Shown here piece by piece: positions 1 to 7,768 of a DNA stretch of 34,206 bases. Position numbers and translations under genes: made by a program. Positions within the stretch are counted from its first letter, which is position 1; every line of letters starts with the position of its first letter. A model generated the notes under the pieces. It worked only from the letters and a program-made list of their open reading frames with translations. It was not told where the DNA came from and made no database searches. The DNA comes from Deltaproteobacteria bacterium (GTDB lineage: Bacteria > Myxococcota_A > Polyangia > Haliangiales > J016), in assembly GCA_003696105.1 (NCBI GenBank), contig RFGE01000274.1:1-34206 (forward strand), given 5' to 3'.

Positions 1-821
1 CCGCCGCCGCGCCGACCGGGACCGCGAGCGCCGCCGCCGCGCCGACCGCCGGCGCGAGCGCCGCGCCGACCGCGGACGCGAGCGCCGCCGCCGCGGCCAC
101 CGCGCGGGGCGCGACCGCCGGCACCGCCCCCGCGCCGCCGGGTACGACCGCCGCCGACGCGCCGCTCACGAGCGCCGCCGCGCCGACCGGGAGCCCGCCG
201 GCCGGCCCCCCATGTGCGAACGCGTCGAACTCGGCCGCACCGCCCGCGCCCGCGCAGCCGCCCCGGCCGGTCCCCGCCAGCCGCGCGGGACGCCGCTGGC
301 TGATCGCCGGCGCCGCGGCCCTCCTGTTTGCCCTCGGCATGGCGACCGGCATCCTGATCGAACGCGCCGGTGGCTCGCGCCGCGTCGAGCCGGACCGCGC
401 CGCCCGCTCGGCGCGCGCGCTGCACGTCCCCTCCCGCCCGAACCCCGGCTTCGACCCGTTCGACCTGATGCTGCCCCGCCGGCGCGCCGCCAACCCGGAC
501 GACGCACCGCCGCCCGATGAGTTCGCGCACAAGGTCGCCGACGAGATGTGCGCCAAGCTGGCCGACTGTGCCGACGCGGATCCCTCCATCGAGATCCTGT
601 GCCGGACGGTCGCATCCGCGCTGCCGTCCGGCGATGTCGCCGCCAAGGTCGCCGACGGTACGTGCCGCTACAACGAAGCGTCGGCCGCGGCGTGTTTGGA
701 TGCGCTCGCGTCGTTCGACTGCGACGCCCCACAGCGCGGCCCGCTCGATCCGTTCGGCGCGATGTTGTCGGTCGACGCGATCTTTTCGTGCGTCGACGCG
801 CTGCGCTGCGTCGGCCCGTAA
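1..821 (+). CDS. C-terminal part of an Ala/Pro-linker, single-TM, Cys-rich protein (5' truncated)
   Basis: The frame with codons from base 3 is open from the window edge to the stop at 819-821, giving at least 272 residues; the start lies outside. The first ~95 residues are an Ala/Pro/Thr/Ser linker with degenerate repeats ending in Ala-Ser. A single hydrophobic helix follows (about residues 99-120, RRWLIAGAAALLFALGMATG), then a roughly 150-residue domain with eight spaced cysteines (for example MCAKLADC, CVDALRC), suggesting disulfides outside the cytoplasm. An unseen N-terminal cytoplasmic domain, a long linker, one helix and an exported domain is the layout of many membrane-anchored Ser/Thr kinases and zinc-ribbon proteins in Myxococcota, but no catalytic domain is visible, so no function is assigned. 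It converges on the next gene with 12 bp between stop codons. Confidence 0.65.
   Translation, partial: AAAPTGTASAAAAPTAGASAAPTADASAAAAATARGATAGTAPAPPGTTAADAPLTSAAAPTGSPPAGPPCANASNSAAPPAPAQPPRPVPASRAGRRWLIAGAAALLFALGMATGILIERAGGSRRVEPDRAARSARALHVPSRPNPGFDPFDLMLPRRRAANPDDAPPPDEFAHKVADEMCAKLADCADADPSIEILCRTVASALPSGDVAAKVADGTCRYNEASAAACLDALASFDCDAPQRGPLDPFGAMLSVDAIFSCVDALRCVGP
3..170 (+). repeat. Degenerate Ala-Pro-Thr-Ala-Ser coding repeat
   Basis: Units of 24-30 bp built around gcgagcgccgccgcgccgac recur at the window start, inside the linker of the truncated gene. The unit lengths are multiples of three, so the repeat encodes a low-complexity Ala/Pro/Thr spacer. It probably continues upstream of the window. 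Confidence 0.6.
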
Positions 822-833
822 CCGCCTTCGCGA

Positions 834-1220
834 TCACGCATCGCGCGACGTCGACCGCGCCTTGCCCGCGAGGACGCGCTCGGCTTCGCGCGTGAAGTCG
901 CCCGTGGTCATCTCCGCGAGCAGGGCGACCGTGTCGGCGAGCGTGTGCAGCGAGTGTTCGCACACCCGCACCGCCGCATCGCTGGCTTGCTCGGCCCACA
1001 GGCGGGCCGCGTCCGCGCCGGCGCGCGCGACCGACGCCAACGCGTCGAGCCCGAGAATGGATGCCTCCCCGGCGAGCGACCGGAGCTCGTCCGCGAGGCG
1101 GCGCGCGTTGTCCGCAGTGTGCGCCTTGACCAACTCCAGCCCGGCGTCGATGCGGCGCTGGGCCCCATCGATGAACCGCAGGCGGTACCGCGCACGCAAC
1201 TTCTCGAAGTCTTCCGCCAT
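834..1220 (-). CDS. HPt-like four-helix protein lacking the phospho-acceptor His
   Basis: A 128-residue, helix-rich, acidic/basic protein with no signal peptide. The segment ADELRSLAGEASILGLDALA lines up with the histidine phosphotransfer (HPt) signature AHxLKGxAxxLGL. Glycine, leucines and flanking helices are conserved, but the phospho-accepting His is Arg and the following Lys is Ala. It is probably a pseudo-HPt, which could bind a response-regulator or kinase surface without transferring phosphate. No kinase or response regulator is adjacent. ATG at 1220 is chosen. An in-frame GTG at 1229 is also possible, because a GAGGGG ribosome-binding-like element sits 4 nt before the GTG and 13 nt before the ATG. 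The HPt-family match is a reading from motif and length. Confidence 0.6.
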   Translation of the reverse strand: MAEDFEKLRARYRLRFIDGAQRRIDAGLELVKAHTADNARRLADELRSLAGEASILGLDALASVARAGADAARLWAEQASDAAVRVCEHSLHTLADTVALLAEMTTGDFTREAERVLAGKARSTSRDA

Positions 1221-1585
1221 GTGTGGCACATCACCCCTCGCCAGCGGGTCCCCGTCCGGCCCCGGCTCCTGCACCACCCCTGGCGTATGCGACTTTACCG
1301 AAGTTACGGCCTTGCTCCTACGCAATCTTCGCGCGGGCGCCTCGCCGCCGCCGCCTGTGGCCGCAACGTACCGGAATCGCGGAAGGACGTCGGCGGACGG
1401 CCGCGGCTCAATCCGGACGGCGGTGCGCCGCGCGGCACCTGCCCGCGCGAGGCCGACGCGCCCCGGCCTCCTCCCCGGCCGCCCCGGCCCCGGCCGCCCC
1501 GGCCCCGGCCGTCGCCGGCCCGCCGGCCCGCCGGCTCGCGGTCGGCTCGCATCGCGCGACGTCGCCTCGGCCAGCGGCCACCACG
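1221..1585. other. Non-coding GC-rich spacer with (ccccggcc)n-like tract
   Basis: This 365-bp stretch separates the HPt-like gene from the TlpA-barrel gene. A low-complexity run of ccggccgccccggccccgg-type repeats occupies about 1460-1520. The open frames here encode only Arg/Pro/Gly-rich sequence, so I call no gene. A relatively AT-rich patch at about 1285-1330 probably holds the promoter of the minus-strand HPt-like gene, but I find no convincing -35/-10 pair. Confidence 0.4.
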
Positions 1586-3556
1586 CTACCAGTTGACCAC
1601 CACGTCCACGCGCACCCCCTCGAACGGCGGCACGTCCCGGCACGTCCCCGACACGCACACGCGCCCGCCCGTGAGCCGGCCCGCGAACAGCCGCGCCTGG
1701 CCGCCCCGCGATAGATGTACGAGCAACTCTGCCGCCGGATAGTGCGCCGGCGTGCGCGCGTCCTCGGTCGAGTAGCCGTACAGCGCCGACAGCGTGCCGA
1801 CCCCGCGCCACGCCAGCCCGGCGACCGCGAGCCCGCGCACGAACGCCAGCCCGCTCCGCCTGTCCTCGCTGCGGTGGTTCCACTTGAACGTCGCCGCCCA
1901 CCGCGCCGCCAGCGGCACCGCCGCGTCCACGTCCACGTGCCACAGCGACAACTTGCGCTCGAGTCGGTCGGTCGCCAGGTTCATCGCGCGCTCGCGGCGG
2001 ATGCCCGCCGCGACCGACGCCGACGCGCCGCCGGAGAACTGGCGATCGACGCCCGCGTACGCGTGCACGGCCAGGTCGCGGTCGACCGGATCGGCGCCGT
2101 CCTCCGCGTAGCGATACGCCAATGCGTTGGCGAACGCCGTCACCGCATGCGGCAGCCGCACCTCCAGTCGCGCCCGCGCGCCGATCGCGTCGGCGTTGTT
2201 CGGCACCTCCTGGTCTTCGCGCTCGAGTGTCGGCGCCTCGTTGTACGCGAGCGCGACGCCCATCTGGTCGCGGCCGATGTCCCAGTGGCGATACGCCTTC
2301 GCGTCGACGAGCGCCGTCGTCCTGCCCACCGACCACTGCGCGGCCGCGTACGCCGCCCACGCGGTGACGCGCTGCCGCGCGCCGGCCGCCAGCTCGGTGC
2401 GCCGGCGCCCGGCCGCCACCTCGGCGGCCACCTGCACGCCCCCGCGCCGAAGGTCCGCCGACACGCCGCCGATCGTCCAGTCCATCTCGCCGCGCGACGA
2501 CGCGGGATCGTCGGGGTCCTCGAGGAACGGCGAGGCGTCGCGCGCGAGCACGTACAGCCCGTACGGCGCGATCGTCGCCGGGCCGACGTCGACCGCGACC
2601 TCCGCACCGCCGATCGCATCGCGCACATCGTCGACCACGCGCAAATCGATCGGGTCGAGGTTTTGCGGATTGGCGCGGCCCGCGATGGCGGTCGCGCGGA
2701 CCGGGCCGCCGCGCGCGTCGACCCGCGCGCCGCGCAGCGACGTGTCGACGCCGAGTGGATCGACCTTGCGCAGAGACAGCGACACCCCGTGGCCGAACGC
2801 CACGTAGTCGTCGCCCGCCAGCAGCCGCACCGGCCCGAAGTCGTACGCGACCGCGACGCGCTCGAGCCGCGCATCCGTGGCGCGCCCGTCGTCGGCCGCC
2901 GCGTCGTCGACGAGCGCGCCGTCGACGCGCGCGGTCGCCGATACGCGGCTCGCGCGCCCGCCGACCTCCACGCGGCCGATCCCCGCGACCAGCCGCGCAT
3001 CGGCCCCGGCCTGCTCGAACCGCGACTTCCGCCACACGCCGAGCGACTGGCTCGACCCGTAGATGGCCCGCGTGCGCCGGGCGGCCCGATCCGCCGCACC
3101 CGACAGCAGGTCGGCCACCGCGGCGTCGACCAACGCCTCGTCACCCGGTTCGTAGCCGGCGTGCGCGTAGACGACGCGGCCGCCGCCGTCGACGACCACC
3201 GTAAACGGCACGCTGCCGGTCGGGTTGTAGCGGGCCAGCAGATCGGACTCGTCGTCCACGACCCACGGCGCGGTCACCCCGTAGCGCGCGAGGAACGCCG
3301 GCACGTTCTGCGCCGTCGACGGCGCGTCCTCGGACACGAGCACCACGCGCAGGCCGCGCGACGCGTACGTCGCGTGCAGCCGTTGAATGTGCGGCAGCTC
3401 GACCCGGCAGGGCACGCACCACGTGGCGAAGAACGCGTACAGCGTCGCGCGCGGCGCAGGGTCCGCCGGCGCGTCGTCGCCGCCCGCGAACGCGGTCGCC
3501 GCGGCGACCGCCACGGCGCTGGCCGCGAGCGCGGCGGCGCTACGGCAGCAGCGCAT
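1586..3556 (-). CDS. TlpA-type thioredoxin domain fused to a predicted outer-membrane beta-barrel
   Basis: A 656-residue exported protein. Residues 1-24 form a signal peptide. Residues ~35-160 are a TlpA/ResA-like thioredoxin fold with active site W46-C-V-P-C50 and the cis-proline segment GSVPFTVVVDG. From ~165 to the end the sequence changes to alternating amphipathic beta strands with many Gly/Ala, Asp and aromatic residues and a C-terminal VDVVVNW, ending in an aromatic residue as outer-membrane barrels typically do. TlpA domains normally reduce periplasmic disulfides or cytochrome c maturation substrates; covalent linkage to a barrel would place the redox site at the inner face of the outer membrane. 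ATG at 3556 overlaps the 3' end of the upstream TlpA-like lipoprotein gene by 17 bp, so the two are probably co-translated. The barrel is inferred from strand pattern only. Confidence 0.75.
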   Translation of the reverse strand: MRCCRSAAALAASAVAVAAATAFAGGDDAPADPAPRATLYAFFATWCVPCRVELPHIQRLHATYASRGLRVVLVSEDAPSTAQNVPAFLARYGVTAPWVVDDESDLLARYNPTGSVPFTVVVDGGGRVVYAHAGYEPGDEALVDAAVADLLSGAADRAARRTRAIYGSSQSLGVWRKSRFEQAGADARLVAGIGRVEVGGRASRVSATARVDGALVDDAAADDGRATDARLERVAVAYDFGPVRLLAGDDYVAFGHGVSLSLRKVDPLGVDTSLRGARVDARGGPVRATAIAGRANPQNLDPIDLRVVDDVRDAIGGAEVAVDVGPATIAPYGLYVLARDASPFLEDPDDPASSRGEMDWTIGGVSADLRRGGVQVAAEVAAGRRRTELAAGARQRVTAWAAYAAAQWSVGRTTALVDAKAYRHWDIGRDQMGVALAYNEAPTLEREDQEVPNNADAIGARARLEVRLPHAVTAFANALAYRYAEDGADPVDRDLAVHAYAGVDRQFSGGASASVAAGIRRERAMNLATDRLERKLSLWHVDVDAAVPLAARWAATFKWNHRSEDRRSGLAFVRGLAVAGLAWRGVGTLSALYGYSTEDARTPAHYPAAELLVHLSRGGQARLFAGRLTGGRVCVSGTCRDVPPFEGVRVDVVVNW

Positions 3557-4175
3557 CGATCTGGTCCGGAAGTCCCTCGCCCGGCGTCCCGGTCTCCTTG
3601 AACACGATCTTGCCGGTCGCGTCGACCAGCAAGTTCAACGGCGTCTGCGCCTGGATCGAGTCGAACAGGGCTCGGGTGGTGAACAGCGGATCGACCGTCA
3701 CTGGAAAGCTGAGCGCGAAGCGCTGCTTCCACTCGCTGCAAAACAGCTTGGTCGCCGGTCGCGACTGCGCGTCCTCGAACAACACCTGCACTACGCGCAG
3801 ACCGCGCGCGCAGAATGCGCGAAACACGTCGGCGTCGAGCGTCTGACTCTCGGTGATGCACGGCTCGCACCAACCGGCCCCGATGCTCACGAGCGTCAAC
3901 TCGGCCTGCGACACGATGTCGTACAGCGACACCGGGTTGCCGTCGCAGTCGGTGATCGACGCGTCGAAGTCGGGCAAGTACTGGCCGACCTCGCCGCCGT
4001 AGTCGCCGGTCGGCGGCGACCACGCCGGATCGCGCGGGCCGAGCGCGCACTCGGGCGGCGGTTCGAGCGCGGCCGGATCGGCGTCGGCGGCCGGCGGTGC
4101 GTCGGCGCCACCGCACGCGGCGACCGCGGCGGCGACTGCGAGACCTGCTGCGCGAAAGAACGATGGCGTGTGCAT
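3540..4175 (-). CDS. TlpA-like thioredoxin-fold lipoprotein (WCEPC)
   Basis: A 211-residue lipoprotein starting at ATG 4175, chosen because it yields a clean lipoprotein signal (MHTPSFFRAAGLAVAAAVAAC, lipobox Cys21) and has an AGGG element 4 nt upstream. After an Ala/Pro/Asp-rich tether, residues ~65-211 form a thioredoxin fold. The active site is W102-C-E-P-C106, and the cis-Pro region is QTPLNLLVDATG. Cys44, Cys78, Cys122 and Cys145 are extra. The N-terminal YLPDFDASITDCDGNPVSLYD follows the usual redoxin entry strand pattern. The family reduces or isomerises extracytoplasmic disulfides, often as partner of a copper or cytochrome c system, but no such genes are next to it. It leads a two-gene operon with the TlpA-barrel fusion, so two thioredoxin domains with different anchors are produced together. 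Confidence 0.8.
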   Translation of the reverse strand: MHTPSFFRAAGLAVAAAVAACGGADAPPAADADPAALEPPPECALGPRDPAWSPPTGDYGGEVGQYLPDFDASITDCDGNPVSLYDIVSQAELTLVSIGAGWCEPCITESQTLDADVFRAFCARGLRVVQVLFEDAQSRPATKLFCSEWKQRFALSFPVTVDPLFTTRALFDSIQAQTPLNLLVDATGKIVFKETGTPGEGLPDQIDALLP

Positions 4176-4287
4176 GAGACCCTGGCTCGTCCATACAACG
4201 GTCTCGGCTCGCCGGCCGTTCCATCGTGGACGACCGGCGCTCACTTCCCGTGACCGTTCCTACCAGATGCACGCGCCGCCGCCGGCG

Positions 4288-4704
4288 TTACGCCCCGCGA
4301 GGCGCGCCGGCGAAGTCGACTTTGAGCCGGTCCGGAATGCGCACCGGCCGGCCCGAGTCGAACGACACGAACGCCCACAACGTGCTGGCTCGCGCCGCCT
4401 CGACGTCGCCGGCGCGGATCGACGTGCGGCGGATCGACGACGCTCCCCGCCACGCATCCACCCACGTCGCCAGTTGCACCCGGTCGCCCGCCCTCACCGG
4501 CCGCAGATAGTCGATCTCGTGCCTGCGCACGACCCACACGGCGCCCAGTCGGCGGTACGCGTCGTGCGTCCAGCCGACCGCGTCCGAGTGCGCGCGCGCC
4601 ACGTCCAGCACCCAGCGCACGTACACGAGATTGGAGATGTGGCCGAGTTCGTCCACGTCGGACGGATCGGCGATGAGGTCGAGCGCGTAGACCGGAGACT
4701 CCAC
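4288..4704 (-). CDS. Acyl-CoA thioesterase, 4HBT/YbgC-FadM hot-dog family
   Basis: A 138-residue single hot-dog domain. The N-terminal segment DVDELGHISNLVYVRW matches the D-x-D-x-x-G-H-[VI]-x-N-x-x-Y signature of 4-hydroxybenzoyl-CoA thioesterase-like enzymes. The acidic residue is at position 16-18 and Gly-His at 21-22. The later segment RHEIDYLRPVRAGDRVQLAT is the characteristic central strand. Such enzymes hydrolyse acyl-CoA thioesters in the cytoplasm; the chain length cannot be judged here. The start is a GTG at 4704. A TAGGCT hexamer lies 6 nt before it and there is no Shine-Dalgarno sequence, so the mRNA may be leaderless. It lies 57 bp downstream of mutS2 on the same strand. Confidence 0.85.
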   Translation of the reverse strand: MESPVYALDLIADPSDVDELGHISNLVYVRWVLDVARAHSDAVGWTHDAYRRLGAVWVVRRHEIDYLRPVRAGDRVQLATWVDAWRGASSIRRTSIRAGDVEAARASTLWAFVSFDSGRPVRIPDRLKVDFAGAPRGA

Positions 4705-4710
4705 CCGCGA

Positions 4711-4716
4711 AGCCTA
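4711..4716 (-). promoter_or_regulatory. -10-like TAGGCT, 6 nt before the thioesterase GTG
   Basis: TAGGCT fits TANNNT and is separated from the start codon by tcgcgg, so transcription would begin at or next to the start codon. No good -35 was found. Confidence 0.4.
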
Positions 4717-4761
4717 AAGACGATGGCGCCGGTACGCCACCGGCCGCGCGCGCCGAGCGGC

Positions 4762-7170
4762 CTACGTCCGCAAGAAACACACCGTGACGCCGTCGCCTCC
4801 GTCCTGCAGGTCGCCGGGACGCCAGCGCGCCACCACCGGGTGCGCGCCGACCTCGCGGCGCACCGCGTCGCGCAGCGCGCCGGTGCCGTGGCCGTGGACG
4901 ACGAACACCACGTCGCGCTCCGCGAGGATGCAGTCGTCGAGGAACCGCTCGAGGCGGGCGAGCGCGTCGTCGACCCGCTCGCCGCGCAGGTCGAGCGTGT
5001 TGTCCACGGTGCGAGCGGGCGCCTGGTCGTCGGCGCGGTCGGCCCAGTCCGGCGCGCGCTCGCGGCGGACGCGCGTCCGCGGCGGCGCGTCCGTGCGGCG
5101 GCGGCGCGCCGGCGGCGCCAAGCGCACGGCGTCGACCGGCACGGTCATCCGCGCGCTGCCGACGCGCACGACCAGCTTGCCTCCGCGCGGCGGGTCCACG
5201 ACCTGCGCGGCCGCCCCGCCGAACGTCGTGACGACGACGTGCGTCCCGGGCCGCAGCTCGGCCGCGTCGGGCGGCGCGCCGCTGGCCGCCGGCGGCGCCG
5301 GCGCGGCCGCCCGCACCGCGCGGGCCAGCGCGTCGACCTGCGCCGCGGCGCCATCCGCGCCGTCCGGGTCGCGGCGCACGCGGCGCCGCACGGCGTCGAG
5401 TTCCGCGCGCGCGCGGCGCAGCGCGTCGACCGCCTCGCCGTGCGCGCCCTCGGCGATCCGCCGCAACCGCGCCTCGGCGTCCGCGCGAGCGGCCGCGGCG
5501 GCGCGCCGGTCCGCGTCCGCCTCGGCGCGCAGCCGGTCGACCTGCTCGCGCTCGCGATCCAGCGCGGCGCGCGCGGCCTGCGCCTCGGCGAGCAGCGCCT
5601 CGACCGTCCCGCGGCCCTCGCCGAGCAACGCCTCGGCGCGCGCCACCACCTCCTCTGGCAGGCCGAACCGGCGCGCCACGTGCAGCGCCCCCGACGACCC
5701 CGGCGCGCCGAGGTGCAGCCGAAACGTCGGCTCGAGCCGGTCGAGATCGAAACCGACCGCCGCGTTGACGAAGCGCGCGTCCCGCGCCGCGAGCGCCTTG
5801 AGCGGCTCGAAGTGGGTCGTCACGACCGCGCGCGCGCCGCGTTCCACCATCGCTTCGAGCACGGCCTGCGCGAGCGCTGCGCCCTGCTCCGGCGCCGTCC
5901 CCGCCGCCACCTCGTCGATCAGAAACAGCGCGTCCGGCCCGGCGTCGGCGAGCATGTCGCGCAAGTGGACGACGTGCGCGCTGAACGTCGACAGGTCGCG
6001 CTCGAGGCTCTGGTCGTCGCCGATGTCGCTGTGGATCGCGCGCAGCCACGGCACGCGGCTGCCCGCCGCCGCCGCGATCGGCAGCCCGGCGCGCGCCATG
6101 ACCGCGGCCAGTCCGATCGTCTTGAGCGCAACGGTCTTGCCGCCGGCGTTCGGCCCCGAGATCACCACGGCGCGGCCCGGCTCCACGCGGAGGTCGTTGG
6201 CGACGCACGGTCGCCCGGCCAGCACCATCAGCGGGTGGCGCGCCGCGCGCAGCTCGAGCGCGCCCCCGCCGGCGAGGTCCGGCGCGTGCGCGTCGAGGTC
6301 GTCCGCGAGCCGTGCCGCCGCGTCCAGCACGTCGACCCAGCACGCCCGGTCGACGGCGTCGCGGATCGCCGCGGCGTCCTCGCGCACGTAGCCGGACAGC
6401 TCCGCGAGGATGCGCCGCTCCTCCGCGGCGATCTCGTCCCGCGCCACGACCAACCGGTTGTTGAGGTCGACGAGGACCTCCGGCTCGACGTACAGCGTCG
6501 CGCCGGTTTGCGACGTGCCGTGTACGATGCCGCGCAACCGCGACGGTGCGTCGCTGCGCACCGGCACGACATAGCGATCCTCGCGCTGCGTGTAGTACCG
6601 ATCCTGCAGGTCGGCCGCGGCGCGCGGATCGTCGAACAGCCGCTTGATGCGCGCGACGATCCGCTCGTGCAGCGCCGCGTGGCGCCGGCGCAGGTCCGCC
6701 AGGCGCGGGCTGGCGTGGTCCGCGAGTCGCCCGTCCGGCTCGAACGCGTCGAGGATCGGGCCGGCGACGTCGTGCGACCGGTCAGCGATCGCGGCGGCGA
6801 GTTCCGCGACGCCGGGCGCGACCTCGCGGCGGTCGACGAGGTGACGCCGGAGCCGCGCGCACCCGCGGACCGCCTCGGCGACCGCGATCAGCTCCGGCGG
6901 ATCGAGCACGCCTCCCTTGTCAGTGCGCGCCACCAGCGGCCCGACGTCGCAGATCCCCGCGAACGGCGGCGGCTCGCCGCCGGCGCGCAGCTGGCGCAGC
7001 TCCTCGATCCAGTGCATGCGCTGCGTTGCCTCGCCCGCGTCGCGGCACGGCGCCAGCGCGCGCGCCCGCGCGGCGCCGGGCTCGGTGTGACACCGCGCGG
7101 CGAGCGCGTCGACGAGCGCGGGCCAGCCGAGATCGGCGAGCGTCTTGTCCGGGACGAGCGGGTCGGCCAT
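4762..7170 (-). CDS. mutS2: MutS2: Smr-domain MutS-family ATPase
   Basis: An 802-residue protein, about the usual MutS2 length. It lacks the N-terminal mismatch-recognition domain of MutS. A clamp/lever core (residues ~1-320) leads to the ATPase: Walker A GPNAGGKT near residue 337, Walker B ALFLIDEVAAGT, and the signature region STFSAHVVHLRDML. A long Ala/Arg/Glu coiled coil (about 520-610) follows. The C-terminal ~80 residues are an Smr nuclease domain with LDLRG and HGHGTGALR. MutS2 proteins suppress recombination or, as shown in Bacillus, split collided ribosomes; the sequence does not tell which applies here. The start MADPLVPDKTL at 7170 is chosen because the domain begins immediately after it. 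The upstream lipoprotein gene is divergent. The gene is intact. Confidence 0.95.
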   Translation of the reverse strand: MADPLVPDKTLADLGWPALVDALAARCHTEPGAARARALAPCRDAGEATQRMHWIEELRQLRAGGEPPPFAGICDVGPLVARTDKGGVLDPPELIAVAEAVRGCARLRRHLVDRREVAPGVAELAAAIADRSHDVAGPILDAFEPDGRLADHASPRLADLRRRHAALHERIVARIKRLFDDPRAAADLQDRYYTQREDRYVVPVRSDAPSRLRGIVHGTSQTGATLYVEPEVLVDLNNRLVVARDEIAAEERRILAELSGYVREDAAAIRDAVDRACWVDVLDAAARLADDLDAHAPDLAGGGALELRAARHPLMVLAGRPCVANDLRVEPGRAVVISGPNAGGKTVALKTIGLAAVMARAGLPIAAAAGSRVPWLRAIHSDIGDDQSLERDLSTFSAHVVHLRDMLADAGPDALFLIDEVAAGTAPEQGAALAQAVLEAMVERGARAVVTTHFEPLKALAARDARFVNAAVGFDLDRLEPTFRLHLGAPGSSGALHVARRFGLPEEVVARAEALLGEGRGTVEALLAEAQAARAALDREREQVDRLRAEADADRRAAAAARADAEARLRRIAEGAHGEAVDALRRARAELDAVRRRVRRDPDGADGAAAQVDALARAVRAAAPAPPAASGAPPDAAELRPGTHVVVTTFGGAAAQVVDPPRGGKLVVRVGSARMTVPVDAVRLAPPARRRRTDAPPRTRVRRERAPDWADRADDQAPARTVDNTLDLRGERVDDALARLERFLDDCILAERDVVFVVHGHGTGALRDAVRREVGAHPVVARWRPGDLQDGGDGVTVCFLRT

Positions 7171-7183
7171 CGCGAGGTTCGCC

Positions 7184-7189
7184 ACTATA
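7184..7189 (-). promoter_or_regulatory. -10-like TATAGT upstream of mutS2
   Basis: TATAGT lies 13 nt before the mutS2 ATG in the 114-bp divergent spacer. Transcription from it would leave a leader of only a few nucleotides. No Shine-Dalgarno sequence is evident. Confidence 0.4.
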
Positions 7190-7271
7190 CTCGCGGCGCC
7201 GCGGCCCCGCGCTGCCGCCGGACGCCACCGCGTCGGCCGCGGCCGGCGTCGCCGCCGCCGTCCAATGGCGG

Positions 7272-7277
7272 TATAAC
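7272..7277 (+). promoter_or_regulatory. -10-like TATAAC, 7 nt before the lipoprotein ATG
   Basis: TATAAC is followed by ccgcggc and then ATG 7285, leaving no space for a ribosome binding site. It lies in the same divergent spacer as the mutS2 -10-like element. Confidence 0.45.
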
Positions 7278-7284
7278 CCGCGGC

Positions 7285-7722
7285 ATGGTCCACCGCATCG
7301 CCGCTGCCGCCGTCGCCTGTCTCGCCCTCACCCTGTCCGCGTGCGGCTCGAAGGACGACCGCGCGCCCGCGGCCGGCGCCGAAACCGCGCCCGCGCCCCA
7401 GGCCGAGCCGGCGCGACCGCCCGTACAGATGAAGACCCGGGTGCTCCAGGTGGCCGACCCGGCCAAGGCCGCCGTGAAGGCCGCTCCGGCCGCAGCCGCC
7501 CCCGACCCGGCGGAGGCCGCCGCGCCGTCGCCGCTGGTCGGCAAGGTGCGCGCGCTGAAGGACCGGGCGTGCGCGTGCAAGGACAAGGCGTGCGCCGGCC
7601 GCGTCCAGGACGAGGTGGGCAAGGTCATGGGCGAACTCGGCGACGTGCCGGCGGCCGATCGCAAGGCGGTCGGCGATGCGATGCAGGCGCTGCAGCAGTG
7701 CATCGCAGCCGCGCAAAAGTAG
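7285..7722 (+). CDS. Small lipoprotein with C-x-C-x4-C helical domain
   Basis: A 145-residue lipoprotein. The signal ends in LTLSAC (lipobox Cys near residue 18), followed by an Ala/Pro/Lys-rich spacer of ~70 residues. The C-terminal ~60 residues are a compact helical domain holding CACKDKAC and a last Cys in QQCIAAAQK, so two disulfides are possible. Comparable small Cys-containing lipoproteins are common in Myxococcota, but I know no biochemical function. ATG 7285 is used because it gives the lipoprotein signal. The open frame continues far upstream on this strand, but that part is antisense to mutS2 and Arg-rich, so I do not count it as coding. It is convergent with the CAF16-like ATPase gene. 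Confidence 0.8.
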   Translation: MVHRIAAAAVACLALTLSACGSKDDRAPAAGAETAPAPQAEPARPPVQMKTRVLQVADPAKAAVKAAPAAAAPDPAEAAAPSPLVGKVRALKDRACACKDKACAGRVQDEVGKVMGELGDVPAADRKAVGDAMQALQQCIAAAQK

Positions 7723-7768
7723 CGGGCGAGCGCTCCGACCGCGCCGCGCGGCCGCACGCGCGCCGCCG

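Noticed and set aside
1460-1520. Small coding region in the ccccggcc-rich tract
   Set aside because: Both strands give only Arg/Gly/Pro low-complexity translation with no start context or domain.
1221-3035. Minus-strand open frame that extends the HPt-like gene far upstream over the TlpA-barrel gene
   Set aside because: The extension is Arg/Gly-rich, a frame shadow of the TlpA-barrel gene; homology starts only at MAEDFEKL.
4168-7284. A very long open frame on the plus strand opposite mutS2 and the thioesterase gene
   Set aside because: It is Arg/His/Pro-rich antisense sequence caused by high GC and codon bias. Only its last part (7285-7722), with a lipoprotein signal, is a real gene.
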